Source: Ignatzschineria ureiclastica
GTDB lineage: Bacteria; Pseudomonadota; Gammaproteobacteria; Cardiobacteriales; Wohlfahrtiimonadaceae
Assembly (NCBI RefSeq): GCF_003121845.1
Contig: NZ_QEWQ01000003.1
Span: forward strand, 2,501 to 66,500
DNA: 64,000 bases
Direction: 5' to 3'
The position numbers and the translations under genes were made by a program. This document shows positions 1 to 8,601 of the stretch, piece by piece. Positions within the stretch are counted from its first letter, which is position 1. Every line of letters begins with the position of its first letter. The notes beneath the pieces are model-generated. The model searched no databases. It saw only the letters and a program-made list of their open reading frames with translations, and was not told where the DNA came from.

Positions 1-1
1 T

Positions 2-76
2 ATTGTGGGATTGATTGTCTTGACGGTAGTTACATTCATTAGCAAAATGCGTCAATCTCCAAAAGCAGCGCACTAA
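2..76 (+). CDS. 3' end of a membrane protein gene (partial)
   Basis: An open frame runs in from the window edge and ends at TAA (74-76). The 24 visible residues are a hydrophobic segment (IVGLIVLTVVTF) followed by a short basic tail (SKMRQSPKAAH), as at the end of a multipass transporter. The family cannot be told from so little. The gene is followed directly by a family A repeat. Confidence 0.5.
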   Translation: MVGLIVLTVVTFISKMRQSPKAAH

Positions 77-82
77 TACAAA

Positions 83-216
83 TATAGTCAATTTGGTTTA
101 AGAAAAATGGTTTTAAACACCACTTGCAAGATGCCAGATAGGACAGTTTCCTTATTTCTTACAACCGATGCGCCGGCATTTCAATAATGCTTATTTTGAA
201 CCGATATTACTATACA
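83..216 (+). repeat. Family A MITE-like repeat, copy A1
   Basis: This 134-bp copy begins TATAGTCAATTTGGTTTAAG and ends ACCGATATTACTATA, so its outermost six bases are perfect inverted repeats and the inversion continues imperfectly inward. The core holds CTTGCAAGATGCC and GATGCGCCGGCATTT. Related copies lie at 7431, 13873, 20060, 34526, 39676, 42696, 56902 and 62932. It separates the partial membrane-protein gene from the 3' end of the der operon. Confidence 0.85.
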
Positions 217-257
217 ACATCCCCATAAAGTCGATTATTCGATGAATCAGTAGGATG

Positions 258-300
258 ACAAAAAGGGATTACATTTTATTTGTAATCCCTTCTTTTATTC
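258..300 (-). terminator. Rho-independent terminator of the pilW-der operon
   Basis: GGGATTACA (265-273) pairs with TGTAATCCC (281-289) around a short T/A loop, flanked by A residues on the left and T residues on the right. It can act in both directions and lies about 60 bp past the der stop codon. Confidence 0.8.
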
Positions 301-359
301 TAATCAATCATAGCGTTATCAATTACTCAACACTATTGAAATCTAATTGATATCTACAT

Positions 360-1769
360 CTATTTCTTCTTACCTTGCCCTTGCTGTTCAAGGCGGCGTT
401 TGCGTTTCGCACTACCGCGAATTTCAGCAACCTTACCTGGACGATTAGCATAAGGATTCTCATTGGTACGATACATAATCCATACAGGCGATCCCTCAAT
501 GCCTAACTGCTCCCGATACATATTGCTCAAGTAACGAGTATAGCTATCCTTTACATATTGCGTACGATTTCCATGAATAATGATCTTCAATGGATTCTTT
601 CCACCTTGATGTGCATAACGCAATTTGGGCGCATAGCCCTTTTCCATAGGAGGTTGATGATTATGCACCGCATATTCTAGAATATTCGACAACTCATTCG
701 TCGTAAATTCACGCATGGCTTGATCAAACACTTCAATCGAACGGCGAATCACTTGTCTTACCCCTTGCCCTTTCAGTGCTGAGATAAAGAAAGGCTCTGT
801 AAAATCGATAAATGCAAAACGACGAGAGAAGTCTTGCTGAATCCAGCTCTTCTCATCTTCTGATAGAGAATCCCACTTATTAACCGCAAGGATTAAGCCT
901 TTACCCGCTTCTAAAACCGCACCCAAAAGGGTCGCGTCTTGATCAGATAATCCTTCTTTTGCATCAAAGACAAAAACAACCACATTCGCCTTTTCAAGTG
1001 CCTCTAAACTTTTAAGGACACTAAATTTCTCGATCATATCCGATACACGGCTACGGCGACGCACGCCAGCGGTATCGATTAGGATAAACTCACGATCATA
1101 AGCTGTAAAAGGAATTTCGATACTATCTCGTGTTGTTCCCGCCACATCAGAAGCTAATACGCGATCTTCGCCTAGAATTTGATTAATCAGCGTTGATTTA
1201 CCCGCATTAGGACGACCAAAAACAGCCAAACGAATAATATCATCGTGAATCTCTTCTTTCTCTTCCTTCTCAGGGAAATCGATGACTTGATAAGAACGAT
1301 TGAGAAGCTCAAATAGTCCCTGATTATGGGATGCCGATACGGCAACAGGTTCACCTAACCCTAGAGAATAATACTCAGCGACAATCACCTCTGGCGCAAT
1401 GCCTTCTGCCTTATTCACTACAACAACAACAGGCTTCCCCATTCGGCGAAGACGATCGGCAATCTCTTCATCAAATGCCGTAATGCCCGCTCTTCCATCG
1501 ACAATAAAGTAGATAAGATCCGCTTCTTCAGTGGCAAGCCAAGCTTGTTCTGCAATCATATGATCCATCTGATTGTCATCACCTGACAATCCGCCCGTAT
1601 CGAGAACACGATAGGGTCTATCTCCTACTCTTCCATCACCATATTGACGATCCCGGGTTAATCCCGGTTGATCTGCCACCAAAGCTTTTCGTGAACGAGT
1701 AAGAGAATTAAAAATTGTTGATTTACCAACATTTGGGCGCCCCACGAGCGCAATTAATGGTACTGACAT
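360..1769 (-). CDS. der: Ribosome biogenesis GTPase Der (EngA)
   Basis: Der is a double-GTPase needed for 50S subunit maturation. The 469-residue protein has the two tandem G domains that define the family. The first P-loop GRPNVGKS is at residues 10-17, with its DTGG and NKAE motifs following. The second P-loop GRPNAGKS is near residue 187, with DTAG and NKWD. A KH-like C-terminal domain follows and ends in a very basic tail (KRKRRLEQQGQGKKK). It is the last gene of the operon, 8 bp after bamB, the same neighbour as in E. coli. Length and motifs are complete. Confidence 0.97.
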   Translation of the reverse strand: MSVPLIALVGRPNVGKSTIFNSLTRSRKALVADQPGLTRDRQYGDGRVGDRPYRVLDTGGLSGDDNQMDHMIAEQAWLATEEADLIYFIVDGRAGITAFDEEIADRLRRMGKPVVVVVNKAEGIAPEVIVAEYYSLGLGEPVAVSASHNQGLFELLNRSYQVIDFPEKEEKEEIHDDIIRLAVFGRPNAGKSTLINQILGEDRVLASDVAGTTRDSIEIPFTAYDREFILIDTAGVRRRSRVSDMIEKFSVLKSLEALEKANVVVFVFDAKEGLSDQDATLLGAVLEAGKGLILAVNKWDSLSEDEKSWIQQDFSRRFAFIDFTEPFFISALKGQGVRQVIRRSIEVFDQAMREFTTNELSNILEYAVHNHQPPMEKGYAPKLRYAHQGGKNPLKIIIHGNRTQYVKDSYTRYLSNMYREQLGIEGSPVWIMYRTNENPYANRPGKVAEIRGSAKRKRRLEQQGQGKKK

Positions 1770-1777
1770 TCTTTCCC

Positions 1778-2920
1778 TTAAATTGAAACTTTATACAGCG
1801 TGCCTGAATAATCTAACAGATAAACACTACCGTTAATTTCTTTAATATCTAACATAAAACCTTTAGAAGATATTTTGGTTGATCCTTGTAATGCACCACT
1901 TGCTGCATCTAACACATGAACATAACCATCATAATCTCCCACAACAATTCTGTGGCCTACAATAACAGGCTTTGTGAGATTTCGTCCATAAAGATCATTG
2001 TTTGACCAGACTAATGAACCATCTTTTGCATCTAATGCCTCAATGGCGCTATCTCTATTAATTGAGATTACATCTCCATTGACATAAGCAATACCCGCAT
2101 AAGTCCCTTTTCCTGCCTGCCAAAGTTTACGGCCTTGGTGCGTTAATGCGGTAATACCTGTTTGATATTGCCCCACAAAAATTCGCTCCGGTGTCACAAT
2201 AATCGCAGCATCCACATCTCGAAGCCCCCCCATAAAGCTACCATTCAGTGGTTTACTTAGGACAACGCTCCAAATCTGTTCTCCTGTCTCACCATTAATC
2301 AGCGCTAAGGTTCCCTCATCACTGGCCGCTAAAATATTGTTTCCGATAAAGGTCGGTGCGGCCGCACCTCTCACTGAGAACTCTGAGCTATTGAAGAGAT
2401 AAGCCCAATCCACTTCACCTGTTTGTAAGGCAAAAGTTTCAACCGCACCAAAGAGCGTACGAACGACTGCAATCTGACCATTACTTACTGGCGATACAGC
2501 GGGAACGCCCATAATCTTCTGCTCCCACATAGGCTGACCATTAGAAGCGGAGAACGCTGCTATATGCGCATCCTGTTGCCCGACTAATAGAACCCCTTGA
2601 CTATAAGTAATACCGGTATGAAGCGCAGGGACTTTACTCTCCCAAACTTTTGCGCCATTACTCATATCAATGGCGGTGACGATACCTTTCTCGCCGGCGA
2701 CATAGAGGGTATTCACACCATCATCTGCAATTAAGAAACGAAGAGCACTCTCTTTAGCAGTTTTACTTTGAGTTTTCGCTTCCCATACTTTAACCACTAA
2801 GTTATTAGGTACAGCACTATTCAACTCAACAGGCTGCGCAAGATTACTTTTTCCCCGTAATCCTCCTGCACATCCTGCAATAATAATTGTAGCGATAATC
2901 GTTGTAATGATCTTCTTCAT
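1778..2920 (-). CDS. bamB: Outer membrane assembly lipoprotein BamB
   Basis: BamB is the beta-propeller lipoprotein of the BAM complex that folds outer-membrane proteins. The 380-residue product has a lipoprotein signal with the lipidated cysteine at residue 17 (IIIAGC). It then shows repeated PQQ-like propeller blades with the pattern 'G.V.A.D...G...W' (for example AIDMSNGAKVWES and ALQTGEVDWAY). It sits between yfgM (27 bp) and der (8 bp) in the conserved gammaproteobacterial order. Its clients probably include the porins encoded at 31-40 kb (inference). Confidence 0.95.
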   Translation of the reverse strand: MKKIITTIIATIIIAGCAGGLRGKSNLAQPVELNSAVPNNLVVKVWEAKTQSKTAKESALRFLIADDGVNTLYVAGEKGIVTAIDMSNGAKVWESKVPALHTGITYSQGVLLVGQQDAHIAAFSASNGQPMWEQKIMGVPAVSPVSNGQIAVVRTLFGAVETFALQTGEVDWAYLFNSSEFSVRGAAAPTFIGNNILAASDEGTLALINGETGEQIWSVVLSKPLNGSFMGGLRDVDAAIIVTPERIFVGQYQTGITALTHQGRKLWQAGKGTYAGIAYVNGDVISINRDSAIEALDAKDGSLVWSNNDLYGRNLTKPVIVGHRIVVGDYDGYVHVLDAASGALQGSTKISSKGFMLDIKEINGSVYLLDYSGTLYKVSI

Positions 2921-2947
2921 CTTCTTACAGTCCTATTGCCATCAGGC

Positions 2948-3565
2948 TTATTGTATATTGAGCGAGTTGAATTTTGTGAGCGCATTCTCAGGTACAACAT
3001 CCGCCTTGAGCGCCTCTTCATAAGAGATTTTTGCATCTTGTGACTTACCCATTGCTAGATAAATATCACCCTCAAGTACCTTTCTCAACCCCAAAAATTC
3101 AACTGCTTGAATCTGTTGAAGTGATTGTAAGGCCTCTTCATTTCTATTTTGATCAAATTGCACCAAGGCTAAACGATATTGTATAAGAGAACGAACGCCC
3201 TCATCATCAGCGCTTTTCAGTGCATCTTGCAATAATTGTTCCGCACCGGCTAAATTGCCTGCATTATAAGCTTCTTTTGCCACTAAAAGTGCCGAGAATA
3301 CTTGATAAACACCCTCATTTTGAGCAATCAACTTCTCACCCGTTGCAACATCCACTGGCTTTTGAGTGATTTCTGTTAAAGATTGCTCATAGGTATCAAA
3401 GGTTTCATTAAGTTTCTTCACAGAATTGAGTTTAAAATACTCAGCCCCAGCAATAGAGGCGACAACAACGATCACCAAAAGAAGAAGATAGCCCGCGTTA
3501 CGCTTGAGCCAATCAACGAGGACTTCTGCACGTTGTTCATCTGTTTCATATTGATTTAAAGCCAT
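2948..3565 (-). CDS. yfgM: YfgM-like periplasmic TPR protein, SecYEG/PpiD-associated
   Basis: YfgM is an ancillary subunit of the Sec translocon that works with PpiD on periplasmic chaperoning. This 205-residue protein has a short cytoplasmic N-terminus, one membrane helix at about residues 24-44, and a periplasmic region of TPR-like helices (AYNAGNLAGAEQLLQDAL, YRLALVQFDQNRNEEALQSL). Both its size and its place between hisS and bamB are as expected for the family. The gap to hisS is 13 bp, so the two are probably co-transcribed. Confidence 0.9.
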   Translation of the reverse strand: MALNQYETDEQRAEVLVDWLKRNAGYLLLLVIVVVASIAGAEYFKLNSVKKLNETFDTYEQSLTEITQKPVDVATGEKLIAQNEGVYQVFSALLVAKEAYNAGNLAGAEQLLQDALKSADDEGVRSLIQYRLALVQFDQNRNEEALQSLQQIQAVEFLGLRKVLEGDIYLAMGKSQDAKISYEEALKADVVPENALTKFNSLNIQ

Positions 3566-3578
3566 TGAAATTAACCTT

Positions 3579-4859
3579 TTACGATAATAAGTTGTTTTGC
3601 AAATACGAAATCAAGTCAGAATGAGCAATTGCCTTTTGCTCACCATTTTCTCGAAGATCTTTTAGGATAATAACTCCTTCATCTAGTTCATTATCCCCCA
3701 TAATTAAAGCATATTTAGCCCCAGAACGATCAGCTTTTTTCATCTGTGACTTCATACTGCCCCCACCAAGATTCGCTAAAATCGTGATAGCAGGCAGTGC
3801 CGAACGAATTTCTTCCGTTAAACGTAACCCCTCAAGAGAGGCGCGATCACCTAAGAAAACCGTAGTGACTAATGGTAAATATTCAGGTGCCATCACATCA
3901 CACGCTTGGCAAAGAAGAATTAATCGCTCCATCCCCATCCCAAAACCTATGGCTGGTGTTGCTCTTCCGCCTAGCTCTTCAACCATTTTATCATAGCGTC
4001 CACCACCACAAACGGTACCTTGTGCGCCAAGTTTAGTAGTCGTCCATTCAAATACTGTACGTGTATAGTAATCCATTCCGCGAACAATACGAGGATTCAC
4101 CACATACTCAATTCCTAGAATATCGAGCTGTTGACAGAGAAGTTCAAAATGCGCTTTTGATTCTGGCTCTAAATAATCAAGTAATTTCGGTGCTTTTGCA
4201 ATCACTTCATTGAGTTCAGGATTTTTAGAATCTAAAATCCGAAGCGGATTAGTATAGAGACGGCGCTTGCAATCTTCATCTAAAATATCTTGATATTGTT
4301 CGAAATAAGCAATCAGCTTCTCCCGATAGACTTTACGACTCTCTGTCGTTCCCATCGAGTTAATCTCTAATTTCACCTCATTTTCAATACCTAAACGTTT
4401 CCAAAAACGCGCCAACATTGCGAGCATTTCGGCATCTGCATCAGGTGTTTCAATACCAAATACCTCTACATCGGCTTGATGAAATTGACGATAACGCCCT
4501 TTCTGTGGCCGCTCATAACGGAAAGCTGGCCCAATTTGCCAGAGCTTTTGCACTTGATTATAGAAAAGCCCGTGTTGAATGCCGGCACGAACAATACTGG
4601 CAGTCATTTCAGGACGAAGTGAAAGGCTAATTTGATCATTTTGATCAGGAAAGGTGTACATCTCTTTTTCAACGATATCGGTCACTTCCCCAATTGAACG
4701 GGTAAAAAGACGGGTCTCTTCCATCATAGGGGTACGAATTTCAGTGTAACCATACTCAGAAAAAAGCGTACGAAGATGCCCCTCGATCATTTGCCAATAG
4801 CCGATTTCGCTCGGTAGACAATCGTGCATTCCGCGCACTGCATTAATTTTTTGACTCAT
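3579..4859 (-). CDS. hisS: Histidyl-tRNA synthetase
   Basis: HisS charges tRNA-His. The 426-residue protein has the class II aminoacyl-tRNA synthetase core: motif 2 in RYERPQKGRYRQFHQ, the histidine-binding RGMDYYTRTVFEW, motif 3 in GFGMGMERLIL, and a C-terminal anticodon-binding domain. In most gammaproteobacteria ispG lies directly upstream. Here only a 57-bp A/T-rich gap separates hisS from rodZ, so ispG is absent from this place. Confidence 0.97.
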   Translation of the reverse strand: MSQKINAVRGMHDCLPSEIGYWQMIEGHLRTLFSEYGYTEIRTPMMEETRLFTRSIGEVTDIVEKEMYTFPDQNDQISLSLRPEMTASIVRAGIQHGLFYNQVQKLWQIGPAFRYERPQKGRYRQFHQADVEVFGIETPDADAEMLAMLARFWKRLGIENEVKLEINSMGTTESRKVYREKLIAYFEQYQDILDEDCKRRLYTNPLRILDSKNPELNEVIAKAPKLLDYLEPESKAHFELLCQQLDILGIEYVVNPRIVRGMDYYTRTVFEWTTTKLGAQGTVCGGGRYDKMVEELGGRATPAIGFGMGMERLILLCQACDVMAPEYLPLVTTVFLGDRASLEGLRLTEEIRSALPAITILANLGGGSMKSQMKKADRSGAKYALIMGDNELDEGVIILKDLRENGEQKAIAHSDLISYLQNNLLS

Positions 4860-4916
4860 CTTTCTATTTCCTACTTTTATTTTTATTACTTATTTTATTA
4901 TTTGCTTATTTATGAC

Positions 4917-6443
4917 TTATTGATACTGTACTGAATTTAGTGAAAATCGAACCGATGCCACCTCATCCGTAAATGGTCTATAATAATACTCCGGAATTGC
5001 TTTTCCGTTAACTGTTATTTTATCTATCACCGCAGGGTTTCCTAAATAGATATCATATACCCCATCGCCTTCAAGTTGATATTGCTCGCCCGGCGCCATT
5101 ACCCGACTGGTCACTACTCGACCATTCATATCGGTAATATCGAGCGTCGTAATATCATCTGCCACAATATTGACTGCTACTTTTTGGGGTAATTGTTGCT
5201 GTAATGCTTCAACCCTTTTCTCAGATAACTCAAGATTTTCGATCAATTTCTGTAATTCTAAATTCATCAACTCTATAGTGATCTCACTCACCGCTTCCTC
5301 TGCCATTGCCTCCCGTATTGCATCTTCCTGCACTTTAATCGACTCAGCTATCGCCGCTAACTCTGCTTCCGCTCTCTCTAATTGAAATTGCGTGACTAGC
5401 TGATCAAGCGCCGGATAGAAACCACTTTCCCGATCGAAAAAAGAGATTTTTTGATTAAATTGCGCTGTGAGTGCTGCCGTAATAGCGGGATCTACTGCGA
5501 CACCATAATGAACCTTATTGGGCTCACTATAGGGATATAGCAGATGATGATTCGGCGCGATAAATTCACGCCCCACTGATTGCGCACCTAAATTCATCAC
5601 AGGTAAAGCATTCCCTGAAAGAAGCGCATCATAATGTTGTAGCGATTGCCCTAAGGCGTTAAATCGTCCTGTGCCTGTTTTTTTCCCTTGTCGAGAAACT
5701 GCACCTTGTTGACCTCGTTGCTGTTGTGAATCATCCCCTAACTGAGTCTGTAATGGACTAGATATTTCGGACTTTCCCACAGTTGTATCTATACCCTCCC
5801 CTTGCCAAGCATTAGCGATAGGATCGACAGCACTATTTAGCTCTTGTTGATACAATTCATCTGCTTTCCTATTGTGTACTTGCTCGCCCTCTACCGAATC
5901 AATCAATAAGTTCTCAAAACTCACATTATCTTGATTAGACGGAATTCCATACTCTAGTTCAATAGAGGGGAATCGCTCATTCAGTAGAGAGACATTCTCT
6001 TTAGTATCTAAAGCCCGCATCTCTTTAAAGAGCGCCGGAATCATCCCATTTTGATAGAGATAGGCAAAAATAGCGATCAGCGCTAAAACAAAGATCAGAT
6101 AATATTTGAAATGATTAGAGCGTTTCTTCTCTTCAGCTTCCTGTTTAACTTTCGCTGAATTATGGTGAGTTTGACTTTTAGTATCCACTTTTTCAGTGAG
6201 CCGACTCAATTCCGCTTCAAAATTCTCATCTAATAAGCCTAAGAATTTTGCATATTTTCGTAGATAATTTTTAGCATAGAGTAATGCACCAATTTCTTGA
6301 TAATCCCCCGACTCCATAGCCGCAACTAATGAGGGTCGCAATGATAAAACCCGCGACACTTCTTCGATGCTGAGAGACTTATCTAATCGAGCGTTTTTTA
6401 AGACTTCACCCAATTGTTGTGCAATATTGACTCTTTCCTTCAC
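4917..6443 (-). CDS. rodZ: RodZ-like cell-shape protein with HTH domain
   Basis: RodZ links the MreB cytoskeleton to the inner-membrane elongation machinery. The protein has an N-terminal helix-turn-helix of the HTH_25 type (residues about 8-75, with LSIEEVSRVLSLRPSLVAAME), one membrane helix (about 113-133), and a C-terminal periplasmic beta domain of the DUF4115 type. At 508 residues it is much longer than E. coli RodZ (337). The extra length is a periplasmic linker with a Glu/Leu-rich predicted coiled coil at about residues 350-420. The start codon is GTG, directly after the pilW stop codon (TAAGTG), which suggests translational coupling. Confidence 0.85.
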   Translation of the reverse strand: MKERVNIAQQLGEVLKNARLDKSLSIEEVSRVLSLRPSLVAAMESGDYQEIGALLYAKNYLRKYAKFLGLLDENFEAELSRLTEKVDTKSQTHHNSAKVKQEAEEKKRSNHFKYYLIFVLALIAIFAYLYQNGMIPALFKEMRALDTKENVSLLNERFPSIELEYGIPSNQDNVSFENLLIDSVEGEQVHNRKADELYQQELNSAVDPIANAWQGEGIDTTVGKSEISSPLQTQLGDDSQQQRGQQGAVSRQGKKTGTGRFNALGQSLQHYDALLSGNALPVMNLGAQSVGREFIAPNHHLLYPYSEPNKVHYGVAVDPAITAALTAQFNQKISFFDRESGFYPALDQLVTQFQLERAEAELAAIAESIKVQEDAIREAMAEEAVSEITIELMNLELQKLIENLELSEKRVEALQQQLPQKVAVNIVADDITTLDITDMNGRVVTSRVMAPGEQYQLEGDGVYDIYLGNPAVIDKITVNGKAIPEYYYRPFTDEVASVRFSLNSVQYQ

Positions 6444-7220
6444 TTACAAATCCTCATCAAATTGTGTTCTAAGCACATATTGATATTTATTAATTTCATC
6501 CTGATTTTGCAACGCATTACTAATTTGTAACCCTAACTGCGCACTTTCTCGACTATAACCTTGAAGATCATTAAATCGATCGATCGCTTCCCGGGCTTTT
6601 GTATAATATTGTTGCCGGTAAAGTATATCGGCAAAATAGAGATAAGTTAAGGCATAATCTGGATCTAATGTTATGGCCTTTTCTGCAACTTCTTGTCCAT
6701 TTTGCAAATAATTCTCCCTAATATAACATTTCAATAATGCAGTATATAGTCGAGATTCTATCTTTATTCTATTCTCGACCATTGCGATTGACTTCGCTTC
6801 TGATTCAATAGCTTGAGAAATCCCATCACTCCCTGATTTATAACACATCAGCTGACTATAATTCATAACGGCAACATCGTAGTGAGGATTGAGCTTCATC
6901 GCTTCTAAAAAATATTCACTCCCTTTTGTCACTCGCCCTTTGCGTTCATAAAGCACTCCTAGCGCATTGTAACCCTCAGAAAAGGTAGGATGCTGCTGTA
7001 AAATAGTCTGTAACTTCTCCTCAGCCGCTTCATAGTGCGCCGTATCGATATAGTGCAAACTCAATTCATAATGCTTCTGTTCCGCCTCAGATAGCTCTGC
7101 AAGCGTGACCGGTGCTTGGAAATTTTGCGATAGTGAAGCGCACCCTACCATCAATAACAGTAGTAAGCTTCCCACTACTCCGCGTAATAGTTCCCCTCGA
7201 TATCCCCTTAACATCATCAT
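6444..7220 (-). CDS. pilW: Type IV pilus pilotin-like TPR lipoprotein PilW/PilF
   Basis: PilW/PilF is the TPR lipoprotein that helps the PilQ secretin reach and assemble in the outer membrane. The 258-residue protein has a lipoprotein signal (LLLLLMVGC, Cys27) followed by tandem TPRs (YNALGVLYERKGRVTKGSEYF, YLYFADILYRQQYYTKAREAI). It precedes rodZ, as in other gammaproteobacteria. Three consecutive ATG codons leave the exact start uncertain by two residues. No other pilus gene is in the window. Confidence 0.85.
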   Translation of the reverse strand: MMMLRGYRGELLRGVVGSLLLLLMVGCASLSQNFQAPVTLAELSEAEQKHYELSLHYIDTAHYEAAEEKLQTILQQHPTFSEGYNALGVLYERKGRVTKGSEYFLEAMKLNPHYDVAVMNYSQLMCYKSGSDGISQAIESEAKSIAMVENRIKIESRLYTALLKCYIRENYLQNGQEVAEKAITLDPDYALTYLYFADILYRQQYYTKAREAIDRFNDLQGYSRESAQLGLQISNALQNQDEINKYQYVLRTQFDEDL

Positions 7221-7343
7221 CCCCCTCTATTTAATTACGGCTATTTGACTATTCAACTCATTCAGTTAAATACTATCGAATGAACTATAGGTGAATAACC
7301 GCAACAATGGGAATGAATGCCCGATATTGTCAAAATTTTCATT

Positions 7344-7384
7344 ACAAAAAAACGATTGCAAGACTGTCTTACAATCGCTTTTAT
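7344..7384 (-). terminator. Rho-independent terminator after the ATP-grasp gene
   Basis: On the minus strand GCGATTGTAAGAC pairs with the nearly complementary GTCTTGCAATCG and is followed by a run of seven T residues. It lies about 230 bp beyond the ATP-grasp stop codon, with repeat copy A2 between them, and upstream of pilW. Confidence 0.75.
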
Positions 7385-7430
7385 GAATGATCTTTTGTTA
7401 ATGATTTATATATAACGCTTGAGATTTTTT

Positions 7431-7612
7431 ATAAAAAATTGGTTTAAGACAAATGGTTTTCAAACCGCCATTGCGGGATTTTAAAAGAATTTAAAAGAAC
7501 ATAAAACCGTACTCAACAACACTTGCAAGATGCCGGATAGAATAGCTTCCTCACCTCGATCAGCTGATACGCCGGCATTTAAATGCGCTTATTATGAACC
7601 GATCTTACTATC
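7431..7612 (+). repeat. Family A MITE-like repeat, copy A2
   Basis: Contains TTGGTTTAAG at the left, CACTTGCAAGATGCCGGATAG in the middle, and CGCCGGCATTT with GAACCGATCTTACTAT at the right. The left terminal TATAGT is degenerate. The copy ends one base before the stop codon of the ATP-grasp gene (7614), so it is transcribed as that gene's 3' untranslated region. Confidence 0.8.
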
Positions 7613-7613
7613 G

Positions 7614-8597
7614 TTACTCACTTTGGCTGCCAAAATACTTCTGAGAGAATGCCATCCGCTCTAGCACCGACTCAGCAGGCTTTCCTGCTTTTTTCAGTTC
7701 CGCTAAATGTGCTTCAACAGCTCTAGCTCTCGCGGCTAGCCCGGCATTATTAGCAATTTGGATATTCAATCCCGGGCGTGCGTTAATCTCTAACACTAAA
7801 GGCCCTTTCTGCTCATCAAGGACCATATCCACACCAATATAGCCTAGCTGACTCAATTCATAACAACTCGTGGCCAGCTCTAAGAAGCCATCCCAATTGG
7901 GTAATAAGACATTACTCACGTGGTTATTTGTATCCGGGTGACGCTGAATAATTTCATTCAGCCACGTTCCCTCTAACGTCTTCCCTGTTTTGAGATCAAC
8001 GCCCACACCGATCGCCCCTTGATGCAGGTTTGCCTTACCATTGGATTGTCTTGTGGGTAATCTGAGCATCGCCATTACGGGATACCCCATCAATACAATC
8101 ACCCGAATATCCGGCACACCTTCATAGCTGATACTACTGAATATCGGATCAGAATTGACCTTATACTCAATCAAAGCACGATCTCGAGATCCCCCTAAAG
8201 AGTAGAGTCCTGTCAGGGTACTTGAGATCTGATACTCAATCTCATCAAGGGTTACTAAACGCCCTGAAACGGTTTTGTAACGGCGATCATCAAATTTATC
8301 ACCAATCACTAAAATCCCATCACCGCCGGCACCCTGCGCCGGCTTAATGACAAATTGTGTATGCCCTTTGAGAATCTTGGGAAGATCCTTAATATCTCGT
8401 TCGGTTTCAATAATGCCATACATCTCCGGCACATTAATACCGGCGGCAATCGCCCGCTCTTTCGTGATGATCTTATCATCCACATAAGGGTAAAATTTAC
8501 GGTTGTTGTATTTGAGGACAAAATCGCCATTACGCTCATTAATCCCCATTACTCCCCGTTTGCGTAGCGCTCGCCACCGTTTAATCATCGTAAACAT
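7614..8597 (-). CDS. RimK-like ATP-grasp alpha-L-glutamate ligase-like protein
   Basis: The 327-residue protein has an ATP-grasp fold of the RimK type, a class that joins a carboxylate to an amine through an acyl phosphate. Visible motifs are the nucleotide-binding loop VIKPAQGAGGDGI (about residue 93), DIRVIVLMGYPVMAMLRLP, and the metal-binding GVDMVLDEQ...LVLEINARPGLN near the C-terminus. It begins 4 bp after the transglutaminase/7TM gene. The two probably act together, with a retropepsin-like protease upstream. Substrate and product are not known; peptide or amino-acid ligation is an inference from the family. Confidence 0.85.
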   Translation of the reverse strand: MFTMIKRWRALRKRGVMGINERNGDFVLKYNNRKFYPYVDDKIITKERAIAAGINVPEMYGIIETERDIKDLPKILKGHTQFVIKPAQGAGGDGILVIGDKFDDRRYKTVSGRLVTLDEIEYQISSTLTGLYSLGGSRDRALIEYKVNSDPIFSSISYEGVPDIRVIVLMGYPVMAMLRLPTRQSNGKANLHQGAIGVGVDLKTGKTLEGTWLNEIIQRHPDTNNHVSNVLLPNWDGFLELATSCYELSQLGYIGVDMVLDEQKGPLVLEINARPGLNIQIANNAGLAARARAVEAHLAELKKAGKPAESVLERMAFSQKYFGSQSE

Positions 8598-8601
8598 TGG
8601 C

